Source: Enterobacter cloacae (lineage in GTDB: Bacteria; Pseudomonadota; Gammaproteobacteria; Enterobacterales; Enterobacteriaceae). From it: a stretch of 64,000 nt of DNA. The stretch's first letter is position 1. Each line of letters opens with the position of its first letter. The translations under genes and the position numbers were made by a program. Of this stretch, positions 45,459 through 53,871 are shown piece by piece. The stretch covers positions 1,302,001-1,366,000 of the forward strand of contig NZ_CP056117.1 of NCBI RefSeq assembly GCF_013375935.1, read 5' to 3'. Under the pieces are notes generated by a model. The model was not told the DNA's origin. It was given only the letters and a program-made list of their open reading frames with translations, and searched no databases.

Positions 45459-46223
45459 GTGAAGATCTGCTTAGTAGATGAAACGGGCGCCGGAGACGGC
45501 GCCTTATCTGTTCTGGCGGCCCGCTGGGGGCTGGAGCACGATGAAGACAACCTGATGGCGCTGGTGATGACGCCGGAACATCTCGAGCTGCGCAAGCGCG
45601 ACGAACCGAAGCTTGGCGGTATTTTTGTCGATTTTGTCGGGGGCGCGATGGCGCACCGGCGCAAGTTCGGCGGCGGCCGGGGCGAAGCGGTGGCCAAAGC
45701 GGTCGGCATTAAAGGGAGCTATCTGCCGGACGTGGTTGACGCCACGGCTGGGCTAGGGCGCGACGCGTTTGTGCTGGCCTCGGTGGGCTGCCGCGTGCGG
45801 ATGCTGGAGCGTAACCCGGTTGTCGCCGCGTTGCTCGACGACGGGCTGGCGCGAGGTTACGCGGACCCGGAAATCGGCTCGTGGTTGCAGGAGCGTTTGC
45901 AGCTGATCCACGCGTCAAGCCTGACGGCCCTGACGGACATTGCGCCGCGCCCGCAGGTGGTTTACCTCGACCCCATGTTCCCGCACAAGCAGAAAAGCGC
46001 GCTGGTGAAGAAAGAGATGCGTGTGTTTCAGTCGCTGGTGGGGCCGGATTTAGATGCGGACGGCCTGCTGGAGCCTGCACGCCAGCTTGCAACGAAGCGG
46101 GTGGTGGTGAAACGGCCTGACTACGCGCCGCCGCTGGCGAACGTTGCCACGACCAACGCGGTGACCACCAAAGGGCACCGGTTTGATATCTATATCCCCT
46201 CACCCCAACCCCTCTCCCCATAG
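45459..46223 (+). CDS. rsmJ: 16S rRNA (guanine1516-N2)-methyltransferase RsmJ
   Basis: Methylates G1516 of 16S rRNA. 254 residues from GTG 45459 ([10 protein letters not shown] in K-12 begins with ATG). SAM-binding [15 protein letters not shown] near 110 and the DPMF motif ([10 protein letters not shown], about 170) are present. The protein is normal to TKGHRFDIY; the last nine residues (IPSPQPLSP) and the TAG stop are read from inside a dispersed palindrome, where K-12 has a different short tail. The catalytic part is unaffected. Confidence 0.96.
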   Translation: MKICLVDETGAGDGALSVLAARWGLEHDEDNLMALVMTPEHLELRKRDEPKLGGIFVDFVGGAMAHRRKFGGGRGEAVAKAVGIKGSYLPDVVDATAGLGRDAFVLASVGCRVRMLERNPVVAALLDDGLARGYADPEIGSWLQERLQLIHASSLTALTDIAPRPQVVYLDPMFPHKQKSALVKKEMRVFQSLVGPDLDADGLLEPARQLATKRVVVKRPDYAPPLANVATTNAVTTKGHRFDIYIPSPQPLSP

Positions 46224-46281
46224 GGGCGAGGGGCTCGATCGTTCCCTCTCCCCTATGGGGAGAGGGTTAGGGTGAGGGGAA
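46197..46281. repeat. Dispersed palindrome, copy 6 (inverted pair)
   Basis: CCCCTCACCCCAACCCCTCT..ATAGGGGCGAGGGG (46198-46232) faces a second, inverted copy CCCTCTCCCC-TAT-GGGGAGAGGGTTAGGGTGAGGGG (46245-46280). The pair spans the end of rsmJ and the gap to uspA. Confidence 0.85.
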
Positions 46282-46291
46282 TTTAATGCAC

Positions 46292-46729
46292 TTACTCGTC
46301 TTCTTCGTCGCGCAGAGGAACAATCAGCATATCCACATGCACGGTGTTAATCAGCTGGCGCGCTGAAGACATCAGCTTGCTCCAGAAGTCCTGATGATGG
46401 CCGCATACCACCAGGTCCATATCGTATTTCTTAATCGCATCAACCAGCACCTGGCCCAGGTCGCCGCTACCGCTTAAGGTTTCGGTGATCGGATAGCCCG
46501 CGTTGGTGGAAAGCTCGCTCAGCGCGTGGTGAGTCTCTTCGGAGATGCGTTTCTGCATATCGCCAAGATTCACGTCGATCAGACCGGTGTAAAGGTCGGA
46601 GTAATTCACATCAACGTGAATCAGCGAAACTTTCGCGTTGTAGGGACGTGCCATAGAGACTGCTTTATCAACCAGCACTTTGCTCTCCGGGGAGAGGTCT
46701 ACCGCGATAAGAATGTGTTTGTAAGCCAT
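46292..46729 (-). CDS. uspA: Universal stress protein A
   Basis: 145 residues (K-12: 144), single Usp alpha/beta domain; dimeric cytoplasmic protein induced by growth arrest and many stresses. It begins [15 protein letters not shown]. The ATP-type G-2x-G-9x-G(S/T) loop of MJ0577-like Usp proteins is not complete near [11 protein letters not shown], in line with UspA not binding ATP. Divergent from uspB, the standard E. coli arrangement. Confidence 0.97.
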   Translation of the reverse strand: MAYKHILIAVDLSPESKVLVDKAVSMARPYNAKVSLIHVDVNYSDLYTGLIDVNLGDMQKRISEETHHALSELSTNAGYPITETLSGSGDLGQVLVDAIKKYDMDLVVCGHHQDFWSKLMSSARQLINTVHVDMLIVPLRDEEDE

Positions 46730-46870
46730 AGTGTTACTCCTTCCTTAAGTTATCGATGACTAAATGGGAAAGCGTCGTCTGATGCTTTCATTACGGCCCA
46801 GTTAAACATATTTTTCAAGCTTTGGTGTTGATAACGATTAACCTTGTGGCAAAAAAATTAACGGATCTCC

Positions 46871-46876
46871 TACACT
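46871..46876 (+). promoter_or_regulatory. Candidate -10 of the uspB promoter
   Basis: TACACT in the context TCCTACACTATTC, resembling the sigma-S extended -10 (CTATACT). E. coli uspB is sigma-S dependent. It would leave a leader of about 130 bases before the ATG. By-eye assignment only. Confidence 0.35.
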
Positions 46877-47011
46877 ATTCAATGAGCCGTTCGGATATCA
46901 AAACGCGAACCGGATCGACTTTTAGTCATTCTTTCACTGAACTGTCTGTCAGGGCATTGGTGTGCGGTAGCTCAGGAGCCTCGCTTCGTGGGCGGACGCC
47001 GGGGAGGATGT

Positions 47012-47347
47012 ATGATTAGCACCGTCGCATTGTTTTGGGCGTTATGCGTGGTTTGCATAGTGAATATGGCGCGCTACTTCTCATCGTTACGTGCGCTGTT
47101 AGTGGTACTTCGTGGTTGCGATCCGTTGCTTTATCAGTATGTGGACGGTGGAGGGTTCTTCACCTCGCACGGGCAGCCCAGCAAGCAGATGCGTCTGGTG
47201 GGGTATATCTACTACCAGCGCTACCGCGATCACCACGATGAAGAGTTTATCCGTCGCTGCGAGCGCCTGCGTCGTCAGTTCATTTTGACCAGCGCCCTGT
47301 GTGGCCTGGTGCTGGTGAGTATGATTGCACTGATGATTTGGCACTGA
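47012..47347 (+). CDS. uspB: Universal stress protein B (membrane protein)
   Basis: 111 residues from ATG 47012, with GGGGAGG just upstream; K-12 length. Two membrane segments (about 1-19 and 90-109) enclose a basic cytoplasmic region with [14 protein letters not shown]. In E. coli it is a sigma-S-dependent inner-membrane protein needed for ethanol resistance in stationary phase. The larger frame from 46988 is not conserved. Confidence 0.95.
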   Translation: MISTVALFWALCVVCIVNMARYFSSLRALLVVLRGCDPLLYQYVDGGGFFTSHGQPSKQMRLVGYIYYQRYRDHHDEEFIRRCERLRRQFILTSALCGLVLVSMIALMIWH

Positions 47348-47351
47348 GCAT

Positions 47352-47380
47352 AAAAAGGCGAGGGCGTCCTCGCCTTTTTA
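47352..47380. terminator. Bidirectional terminator between uspB and the toxin-pair locus
   Basis: AAAAAGGCGAGG-GCGT-CCTCGCCTTTTT (47352-47379) has an A run before and a T run after a 7-base stem. It can end uspB on the plus strand and the orphan pair on the minus strand. Confidence 0.92.
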
Positions 47381-47389
47381 TTATGTAGC

Positions 47390-47797
47390 TTAAGGCGTAA
47401 TCGTGAACCGGAGGTCTGAGATATTTTCCTGAATCGAGATAACTTTACCGCTGTAAGATATGCTCACTGCCCCGTTTTTGGTTAAGCTGGCATTCGTAAT
47501 AGTGCCAGTGCCCTCAATGATGGGAAGTTTCGTTGAGAGTTGCTGAATAATGTCCGCGTCATCGCCCACCAGCTTATTTGACAGATAATAACGGTAAATA
47601 GTTGGCACGGTTGCGCCACCGTGATGATTCGCCGTCATGTACAGCCAAACGCTATCCGAAACGTGATAAACATGCTGCAGCTCGTCGTTACTGCGGGGAT
47701 CGGGCTGTTGGTTTAGCCAGATAAAACCCGTAACCATGATGAGAAGTACAAGCGTGAGAAGCCGATGGAGCCATCTAATAACCGTTCTGAATGGCAT
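47390..47797 (-). CDS. Membrane-anchored partner of the type 44 toxin-like protein (candidate immunity)
   Basis: 135 residues, no family recognised. One N-terminal hydrophobic segment (about 10-28, LHRLLTLVLLIMVTGFIWL) with positive residues before it predicts a single-pass protein with about 105 residues in the periplasm. The rest is polar with many Ser/Thr and a beta-rich tail. The start lies inside the end of the upstream toxin-like gene (23-base overlap), so the two are probably translated together. Toxin-then-immunity order and overlap fit a polymorphic toxin pair. A cytosolic RNase toxin would normally have a cytosolic immunity protein, so the role is uncertain. Confidence 0.6.
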   Translation of the reverse strand: MPFRTVIRWLHRLLTLVLLIMVTGFIWLNQQPDPRSNDELQHVYHVSDSVWLYMTANHHGGATVPTIYRYYLSNKLVGDDADIIQQLSTKLPIIEGTGTITNASLTKNGAVSISYSGKVISIQENISDLRFTITP

Positions 47798-48164
47798 AGT
47801 CTATTCCTTCTCTGATATTGCGCTGATCGGTTGGGTCGTCACCGTAAGGCGGCTTATCGTACCAATTACCCCATTCAGGTCTTAAGGTACCTGCGCGATG
47901 CTGAGCCCAACCTGCGCCCATAAGCAGGATCTTTGCAGGAATTCCTGCAGCAATCCCTGCGGCACCGAAGTTGAAATTACCGAAAGCAGCAAAATACGGA
48001 TCGAATTTTTTATAATCCCATGGTCCGCCATTTCGGACTTTTTGATAAAACCAGTAATAGGTAGAGGCCGTCGCCATATTTCGTGACATTCCATTTTGTC
48101 GCGCTTCACGCATGTTGTTAACTATAACAATTGAACCAGGGCCGGGAGTTGGAACAGAAGCCAT
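47775..48164 (-). CDS. Orphan polymorphic-toxin type 44 domain protein
   Basis: 129 residues from ATG 48164 (GGAGA 4 bases upstream); the longer frame from 48233 lacks a ribosome site and runs through an operator-like palindrome. The body matches what I know of the Ntox44 predicted RNase domain: WFYQKVRNGGPWDYK, AAFGNFNFGAAG, GWAQHRAGT, RPEWGNWY, then YGDDPTDQRNIREGIDYA. There is no delivery domain (Rhs, PAAR, VgrG) and no signal peptide; only a short PTPGPGSIVIVNN leader precedes the toxin domain. Base composition is lower in GC than its neighbours (three sampled 60-base lines: 40-52%). It sits between the core genes uspB and pitA, which are adjacent in K-12. Confidence 0.65.
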   Translation of the reverse strand: MASVPTPGPGSIVIVNNMREARQNGMSRNMATASTYYWFYQKVRNGGPWDYKKFDPYFAAFGNFNFGAAGIAAGIPAKILLMGAGWAQHRAGTLRPEWGNWYDKPPYGDDPTDQRNIREGIDYAIQNGY

Positions 48165-48223
48165 ACATTCTCCAGTATGCGTTATGAGTCCTGCCGGAGA
48201 TGATAGATTCTTGTATGGAGATT

Positions 48224-48246
48224 TTCTGAACATAAAATGTTCAGAA
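48224..48246. promoter_or_regulatory. Perfect 9-base inverted repeat upstream of the toxin gene
   Basis: TTCTGAACA-TAAAA-TGTTCAGAA, 60 bases before the toxin start and 40 bases beyond the pitA terminator. Both the symmetry and the position fit an operator for a dimeric repressor; a weak terminator is the alternative. No regulator gene is adjacent. Confidence 0.55.
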
Positions 48247-48285
48247 TTTCCTAATGAAATGACTGAGTTAACAAATTTTGTACAT

Positions 48286-48320
48286 AAAAAAAGCGGGTCA
48301 GTTTCCTGACCCGCTTTTTT
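48286..48320. terminator. Bidirectional terminator after pitA
   Basis: A7 then GCGGGTCAG-TTTC-CTGACCCGC then T6. It ends pitA on the minus strand, and its symmetry allows use from either side. Confidence 0.95.
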
Positions 48321-48335
48321 GTCGCCTTCAACCGA

Positions 48336-49835
48336 TTAAATCAGCTTCAGCGAAATCCAGTACAGACCGCCAGACAGCAGGATTGACGCCGGGAGGGTAA
48401 ACACCCAGGCCATCAGAATGTTGGTCACGGTTTTACGCTGCAAACCGCCGCCGTCAACAATCATGGTACCTGCCACGGAAGAGGAGAGTACGTGGGTTGT
48501 TGATACCGGCATACCGGTGTAGCTTGCCAGACCGATAGAAACCGCCGCCGTCATCTGCGCGGACATACCCTGCGCATAGGTCATGCCTTTCTTACCGATC
48601 TTCTCGCCGATGGTGGTCGCCACACGACGCCAGCCAATCATCGTACCGATACCCAGCGCCAGCGCGACGGCCATGATGATCCAGATTGGCGCGTACTCAA
48701 TGGTGTTGAGCATATCGCCTTTCAGTTTCTTCAGCAGACGTTTGTCGTCACCAGTCACCTCTGGCAGCTTCGCGACTTTATCGGTCACGTCGGAGATGCA
48801 GAGCATGATGCGACGCAGCTGGCCGCGCTGTTCAACAGCCAGTTTGTCGTAGCTTTCGATATCGGCCAGCATGCCCTTCGCACGTTCCAGCGCGTTAATC
48901 GCGTTTGCCGGGTGGCAATGGAACTCGCCCGGTGCAGTCAGTGCGCCAGAGTCAGGAGAAGGGATAAGCTGGTCTACGCCGGTTGCTTTCTTCAGCAGAT
49001 CCGGGTGCTGCTGGAAGTACGTTTCAACGTTGTTCACCGCATCACGGGTACGGGTGATCTCGTAGCCAGAGGCATTCATGTTAACCACGAATCCCGCCGG
49101 TGCGACGCCAATCAGAACCAGCATCACCAGACCAATACCTTTCTGACCGTCGTTAGCACCGTGAGAGAAGGCAACGCCGATGGCGGAAACGATCAGAGCG
49201 ATACGCGTCCAGAACGGCGGCTTTTTCTTGCCGTCTTTCTTTTCACGCTCTGCTGGCGTGAGGTGGATGCGCGCGCGTTTCTTCGTGTTGCTCCAGTAGC
49301 GACGCAGAATGAAAATTAATCCACCCGCAACGACCAGACCCACGATAGGGGAGATGATGAGAGAGCCAAAAATGCCCAGCACTTTAGGCAGGTTCAGCGC
49401 ATCAACAACCGATGTGCCGGTCATCAGGGCATTGGTTAACCCGATACCGATAATCGCGCCGATAAGGGTGTGAGAACTGGATGCAGGCAGGCCGAAATAC
49501 CAGGTTCCGAGGTTCCAGATAATGGCGGCAAGCAGCATTGAGAACACCATGGCAAGGCCATGACCAGAACTAACGTTAAGCAGCAGATCCGTTGGCAGCA
49601 TATGCACGATCGCATACGCAACGCTCAGTCCGCCCAGGAGGACACCAAAAAAGTTAAATACCGCCGCCATAACAACCGCAAGCTGCGATCGCATTGCGCG
49701 AGTGTAGATAACCGTTGCGACTGCGTTTGCGGTGTCGTGGAAGCCGTTGATCGCTTCGTAAAACAACACAAAAACCAGAGCAAGCAATAATAAAAGCCCG
49801 GTATGTAAATCCAGGCCGGCAAACAAATGTAGCAT
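48336..49835 (-). CDS. pitA: Low-affinity inorganic phosphate transporter PitA
   Basis: 499 residues (K-12 length), PHO-4/Pit family. It imports metal-phosphate complexes with protons, and is therefore a route for Zn and Mg as well as phosphate. The two inverted Pit repeats carry the signature GxNDxxN-like elements: [19 protein letters not shown] near 27 and [12 protein letters not shown] near 226. About ten membrane segments surround a large hydrophilic loop (about 190-400). Divergent from yhiN. Confidence 0.97.
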   Translation of the reverse strand: MLHLFAGLDLHTGLLLLLALVFVLFYEAINGFHDTANAVATVIYTRAMRSQLAVVMAAVFNFFGVLLGGLSVAYAIVHMLPTDLLLNVSSGHGLAMVFSMLLAAIIWNLGTWYFGLPASSSHTLIGAIIGIGLTNALMTGTSVVDALNLPKVLGIFGSLIISPIVGLVVAGGLIFILRRYWSNTKKRARIHLTPAEREKKDGKKKPPFWTRIALIVSAIGVAFSHGANDGQKGIGLVMLVLIGVAPAGFVVNMNASGYEITRTRDAVNNVETYFQQHPDLLKKATGVDQLIPSPDSGALTAPGEFHCHPANAINALERAKGMLADIESYDKLAVEQRGQLRRIMLCISDVTDKVAKLPEVTGDDKRLLKKLKGDMLNTIEYAPIWIIMAVALALGIGTMIGWRRVATTIGEKIGKKGMTYAQGMSAQMTAAVSIGLASYTGMPVSTTHVLSSSVAGTMIVDGGGLQRKTVTNILMAWVFTLPASILLSGGLYWISLKLI

Positions 49836-50063
49836 AGGACGTTACGCCATTTTGAGGACATGAACGCGGCGCATTATCCAGGACAAATGCGCAACGGGCA
49901 AAGTGAAATATAGACTTTTTTTGACATACCACCTGATTTGAGAAATGTGCCTGAAAGGATAATCTTTAAATATCAATGGAATGGCTTTGTAATATCTTTT
50001 TACGCTGGTGCGACCACTGAGGAAACTTTACAATCCGCGGCAGTTAACGAAGAGGATTTTGAC

Positions 50064-51260
50064 GTGGAAAGGTTTGATGCCGTAGTAATTGGCGCCGGTG
50101 CGGCGGGTATGTTTTGTGCGGCAATGGCCGGACAGGCGGGTCGTCGCGTGCTGCTGCTGGATAACGGAAAAAAGCCTGGCCGTAAGATCCTCATGTCCGG
50201 CGGCGGGCGGTGTAACTTCACCAACCTTTATGTCGAGCCGGCGGCCTATCTGAGCCAGAACCGCCATTTTTGTAAATCTGCGCTGGCGCGATACACCCAG
50301 TGGGATTTCATTGAACTGGTGGGTAAACACGGCATCGCCTGGCATGAGAAGACGCTGGGACAGCTGTTCTGCGACGACTCCGCCCAGCAGATTGTCGATA
50401 TGCTGGTGGCCGAGTGCGAGAAAGGCGGGGTGGTCATGCGCCTGCGCACGGAAGTGCTCGGGGTCGCGCGCGACGAGCAGGGGTACACGCTGCAGCTCAA
50501 CGGCGAAACCGTCAGCGCCGATAATCTGGTGATCGCCAGCGGCGGCCTCTCGATGCCGGGGCTCGGCGCCTCGCCGTTCGGCTACAAAATCGCCGAGCAG
50601 TTTGGCCTGAAGGTGCTGCCAACCCGCGCCGGGCTGGTGCCGTTCACGCTGCATAAGCCGCTGCTTGAGCAGCTTCAGACGCTTTCCGGCGTGTCGGTTC
50701 CGTCGGTCATCACTGCCGAAGACGGTACGGTATTCCGCGAAAACCTGCTCTTTACCCATCGCGGCCTCTCGGGGCCGGCGGTGTTGCAGATCTCCAGCTA
50801 CTGGCAGCCGGGGGAGTTCGTCACCGTGAACCTGATACCGGATTGCGATCTGGACGCGTTCCTTAACGAACAGCGCGCCACGCACCCGAATCAAAGCCTG
50901 AAAAATACCCTGGCGATACAGCTGCCGAAGCGTCTTGTGGAGTGTCTGCAGGCGTTAGGGCAGATCCCGGACGTGTCGCTTAAGCAGCTGAACAGCCGCG
51001 AGCAGGAAACGCTGGTGGAAACGCTGACGAACTGGCGCGTGCAGCCAAACGGCACCGAGGGCTACCGCACGGCGGAAGTAACGCTGGGCGGCGTTGACAC
51101 GAATGAGCTTTCCTCGCGCACGATGGAAGCCCGCAACGTGCCGGGCCTCTATTTTATTGGCGAAGTGATGGACGTAACCGGCTGGCTCGGCGGGTATAAC
51201 TTCCAGTGGGCGTGGGCCAGTGCCTGGGCATGCGCGCAGGCACTCGCTGAGGATAAGTGA
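50064..51260 (+). CDS. yhiN: HI0933-family flavoprotein YhiN
   Basis: 398 residues from GTG 50064 (VERFDAVVIGAG; K-12 starts MERFDAVIIGAG); the frame is open from 49938 but upstream residues are not conserved. Rossmann FAD motif GAGAAGMFCA starts at residue 10, followed by GGGRCNFTN near 46 and the C-terminal FIGEVMDVTGWLGGYNFQWA, which closes the flavin site. It is a NAD(P)/FAD-dependent oxidoreductase of unknown substrate. GAGG lies 9 bases before the GTG. Confidence 0.94.
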   Translation: MERFDAVVIGAGAAGMFCAAMAGQAGRRVLLLDNGKKPGRKILMSGGGRCNFTNLYVEPAAYLSQNRHFCKSALARYTQWDFIELVGKHGIAWHEKTLGQLFCDDSAQQIVDMLVAECEKGGVVMRLRTEVLGVARDEQGYTLQLNGETVSADNLVIASGGLSMPGLGASPFGYKIAEQFGLKVLPTRAGLVPFTLHKPLLEQLQTLSGVSVPSVITAEDGTVFRENLLFTHRGLSGPAVLQISSYWQPGEFVTVNLIPDCDLDAFLNEQRATHPNQSLKNTLAIQLPKRLVECLQALGQIPDVSLKQLNSREQETLVETLTNWRVQPNGTEGYRTAEVTLGGVDTNELSSRTMEARNVPGLYFIGEVMDVTGWLGGYNFQWAWASAWACAQALAEDK

Positions 51261-51289
51261 CAGGCGGGCGCCGTCATTCATCAATGCGC

Positions 51290-52237
51290 TTACGGGCTGA
51301 CGGTGGCGTCGTCAGTCACGCGCAAAACGTCCAGAATATTGCTGGCCGCCACGGTTCCCATCTTAATGTAAGACGCTGCGCTGACGCCGCCAATATGCGG
51401 CGAGATAATGACGTTTTCGACGTTCTGCCACAGGTTCGGGGCGGTCAGTGGCTCGCTGGTAAAGCTGTCGAGTGCCGCGCTGTGCAACGTTCCCTCCTTC
51501 AGGGCGTGGAACAGGGCTTCATCGTTTATTAACCCGCCGCGCGCCGTGTTAACCAGAATAGCGTTACGCTTACAGTGCGCGAGCGTCTCTGCGTTGATCA
51601 TTCCCCGGTTTTCGTCGGTGAGCGGGCAGTGCAGGGAGATAACGTCGGCACGGGAAAGCAGGTCCGTTAAGGTGTTTGCCCGCTCACAACCTGAAGGCAT
51701 CGTTTTAGCGTACGGATCGTACGCTACCACCCGCATGCCGAATGCCTGACCTACAGCCGCAACCCGCGAGCCGATAGCTCCCAGGCCGACAAGCCCCAGC
51801 GTCATACCTTCCAGTTCGATCGATTTGTGCGTGGCTTTATCCCAGTGCCCGTCGCGCAGGCGCTTATCGAGGGTGACCACGGATTTGGCACAGGCAAGGA
51901 TCAACGCCCAGGTATGCTCTGCCACCGCAGCCGCATTGGCGCCGGGGGCGGAACGTACGGCGATATTACGCGCCGCTGCCGCTGGCTGGTCTATCACGTC
52001 AATGCCGCTTCCGTGTTTCGATATGACCCGTAACGCGGGGGCTGCGTCCATGATCCTCGCGGTTATCCTGCCGTAACGCACCAGGATGGCCACGGGATTG
52101 TGCCGCTCGCACAGCGTAACCAGCTCATTTTCCGTAGGCTGACGGCCGGCATACACCACGTCAACGTCCCGCAGCATGTCTACAGCCTGGTCTGCCAGAT
52201 CGCTCCCGGTGACCAGCACAACGCGTTTCCCTCCCAT
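51290..52237 (-). CDS. D-isomer-specific 2-hydroxyacid dehydrogenase
   Basis: 315 residues, D-2-hydroxyacid dehydrogenase family (phosphoglycerate dehydrogenase-like). NAD motif GLVGLGAIGSRV near 148; the catalytic Arg is in VNTARGGLIND, Glu in DSFTSEPL and His in SPHIGGVS. It should interconvert a D-2-hydroxy acid and a 2-oxo acid. The start overlaps the stop of the RraA-like gene by one base (TAATG), so the two are co-translated and probably act in sequence: the aldolase-type neighbour could cleave or decarboxylate a 2-oxo acid related to this reaction. Substrate unknown. Convergent with yhiN, 29 bases apart. Confidence 0.9.
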   Translation of the reverse strand: MGGKRVVLVTGSDLADQAVDMLRDVDVVYAGRQPTENELVTLCERHNPVAILVRYGRITARIMDAAPALRVISKHGSGIDVIDQPAAAARNIAVRSAPGANAAAVAEHTWALILACAKSVVTLDKRLRDGHWDKATHKSIELEGMTLGLVGLGAIGSRVAAVGQAFGMRVVAYDPYAKTMPSGCERANTLTDLLSRADVISLHCPLTDENRGMINAETLAHCKRNAILVNTARGGLINDEALFHALKEGTLHSAALDSFTSEPLTAPNLWQNVENVIISPHIGGVSAASYIKMGTVAASNILDVLRVTDDATVSP

Positions 52238-52929
52238 TACAGCGTCTCCCCGTCAGATAACATGCCCGCCTTGCGCAGCGCGTCGTTAAGCCAGTGCGGA
52301 CGTAAATCGCCCTCACGAATAGCAGCAAGACGTCTGGTCTCCGTTTCGAGTTTCCCTTTAGCCATGGCGATAACGGCCTGAACTTCATCACGCGGGATCG
52401 CCACCACGCCGTCGATGTCCGCTACAACCAGATCCCCGGCTCGTACCGTCGCTCCGGCAATGGAGATGGGATGATTAACCCGGCCAGGAATTGATTTTGT
52501 CGGGCCACAGGGGTTAAGGCCGGCGGCGAAGACCGGGTAGTGCCCTTTACTCAGGGTGTCGGCATCACGTACCGCCCCGTCAATGATGATGCCCGCGATA
52601 CCGCTCGCCTGAGCCTGCGTCGCCATAATCTCGCCGAGCAGCGCGCAGGTCAGGTCGCCTTTTCCGTCAACAACCAGCACATCGCCCGGCTGCGCGACGG
52701 CCATTGCGGCATGGATGGCCAGATTATCTCCCGGACGCACCTCCACGGTGACCGCCGGGCCCGCAACGGCCATGTGAGGTGCGAGCGGCTTGATACGGCC
52801 ATGCAGCGTACCGCGGCGACCGGCAACGTCCGCCAGAATGGCGGCCTGATACTCGGCGGCCTGGTGCACCTCTTCGGTCGATACGCGTTCGAACTGACGG
52901 TTAATGAATGATTTTTCTGAAACGGACAT
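52237..52929 (-). CDS. RraA-like aldolase/decarboxylase family protein
   Basis: 230 residues from ATG 52929 (GGAGG five bases upstream; ATG 52941 would lie within that ribosome site). RraA/HMG-CHA aldolase fold. The metal/substrate motif IIDGAVRDADTL (Arg-Asp of the class II pyruvate aldolases) is near 118 and VDGKGDLTCALLGE precedes it. True RraA regulates RNase E, but longer 220-240-residue members with GAVRD in catabolic operons are usually 4-hydroxy-4-methyl-2-oxoglutarate-type aldolases or oxaloacetate decarboxylases. Context (dehydrogenase, transporter, IclR) supports the catabolic reading. Confidence 0.82.
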   Translation of the reverse strand: MSVSEKSFINRQFERVSTEEVHQAAEYQAAILADVAGRRGTLHGRIKPLAPHMAVAGPAVTVEVRPGDNLAIHAAMAVAQPGDVLVVDGKGDLTCALLGEIMATQAQASGIAGIIIDGAVRDADTLSKGHYPVFAAGLNPCGPTKSIPGRVNHPISIAGATVRAGDLVVADIDGVVAIPRDEVQAVIAMAKGKLETETRRLAAIREGDLRPHWLNDALRKAGMLSDGETL

Positions 52930-52952
52930 GAATGCCTCCATATTGTTTTACT

Positions 52953-53055
52953 GTGTACAATGCAGGTGTACAATACAAAACAACTATAGCGGTGTAGCTT
53001 TCCCTTTAGCCAGATCTGCGACGGCGTTTGTGATGTAAACACGAAGTGACTCACA
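52953..53055 (-). promoter_or_regulatory. Cassette promoter module 1 (RraA-dehydrogenase operon and IclR)
   Basis: Reading toward the operon on the minus strand: a conserved block (plus strand TGATGTAAACACGAAGTGAC, 53031-53050, within TTTGTGA..TCACAAA arms), then a TATAGT -10 (complement of 52983-52988) with no good -35, then two direct repeats GTGTACAAT (52953-52961 and 52966-52974) at the predicted start of transcription. The same elements recur with the same spacing before the MFS gene, offset 2287 bases. The upstream block is placed for an activator, the repeats for a repressor. The IclR ATG is 43 bases to the right of the block. Confidence 0.7.
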
Positions 53056-53098
53056 AAAATTAAGGTACACTCACTGCCGAGCAGAAAAGGAGATGATG

Positions 53099-53836
53099 AT
53101 GGGTAATGAAGGCGTTGTAGCGGTCGAAAAGGCGCTGGCTTTACTGGATTGCTTCCGTCCCGGCGATGAGAGCCTGACGCTGACCGCGCTGGCGCAGCTG
53201 TCGGGTTATCATAAAACCACGGTTTACCGGTTAATGAATTCGCTTGAACGAATGAACTATGTCGTCAGGCACGAGGACGGCAATTACGCGCTTGGCCCAC
53301 GTCTGCTTTACCTCGGTAAGCTTTATGAGCAATCTTTCCATCTTTCCCGGGTGGTGCAGCCCGAGCTTCAGGCGTTATCTCTGGCCTCTCAGGAGAGCGC
53401 CAGCTGGTATGTCCTGGAAGGCGGGCAACGCTTGTGCCTGTTCCGTGCGGAAGCCTCCCACGGGCTACGCCACAGTAATCTGCCGGGCACTCAGTTTCCG
53501 CTGGACGATTCTGCCATCAGTAAGGTGCTTCGCCACTGGGGCCTGAATGACGCGCTCCCGGAGGGGGAACCCGCCGTGCCGCTCTATACCGCAGGCGCCC
53601 GGGATCCGCATACCGCGGCGTTTGCGATGCCCGTCTTCGGCGTTAACGACAAGCTGATTGCGGCGCTGGCGCTGACCGGCCCTATTTCCAGACTGACAGA
53701 AGATCGGCGTGAACAGGGGATCAGCCAGCTGATGCACGCCACCGCCAGTCGCCTGTCGCAGAAAATGGGGGCGAGTAAGGCTTTCTGCCAGCAGTTTTAT
53801 GGGGAAACGCAAGACGCTGCGGAAGAGAGCCTCTGA
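53099..53836 (+). CDS. IclR-family transcriptional regulator
   Basis: 245 residues from ATG 53099; three ATGs in a row follow AAGGAG and the third has the best spacing. The N-terminal winged helix (VEKALALLDCF, then SGYHKTTVYRLMNSLERMNY) and the C-terminal GAF-like effector domain are typical. Divergent from the RraA/dehydrogenase pair and convergent with the MFS gene; both of those promoters share an operator-like block, so this is very likely the local regulator. The inducer should be the transported acid or an intermediate. Confidence 0.9.
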   Translation: MGNEGVVAVEKALALLDCFRPGDESLTLTALAQLSGYHKTTVYRLMNSLERMNYVVRHEDGNYALGPRLLYLGKLYEQSFHLSRVVQPELQALSLASQESASWYVLEGGQRLCLFRAEASHGLRHSNLPGTQFPLDDSAISKVLRHWGLNDALPEGEPAVPLYTAGARDPHTAAFAMPVFGVNDKLIAALALTGPISRLTEDRREQGISQLMHATASRLSQKMGASKAFCQQFYGETQDAAEESL

Positions 53837-53843
53837 GCATAAC

Positions 53844-53867
53844 GCGGGACGGGCGTCCCGCTTTTTT
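53844..53867 (+). terminator. Terminator of the IclR gene
   Basis: GCGGGAC-GGGC-GTCCCGC followed by TTTTTT, 8 bases after the stop and before the end of the convergent MFS gene. Confidence 0.9.
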
Positions 53868-53871
53868 ATGT

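Noticed and set aside
48165..48233. Upstream 23-residue extension of the type 44 toxin-like protein
   Set aside because: The ATG at 48233 lies inside the 23-base palindrome and lacks a ribosome site; ATG 48164 has GGAGA at good spacing.
52237..52929. RNase E inhibitor RraA
   Set aside because: It is about 70 residues longer than RraA (161 residues), has GAVRD and sits in a catabolic cassette; the aldolase-type reading is better supported.
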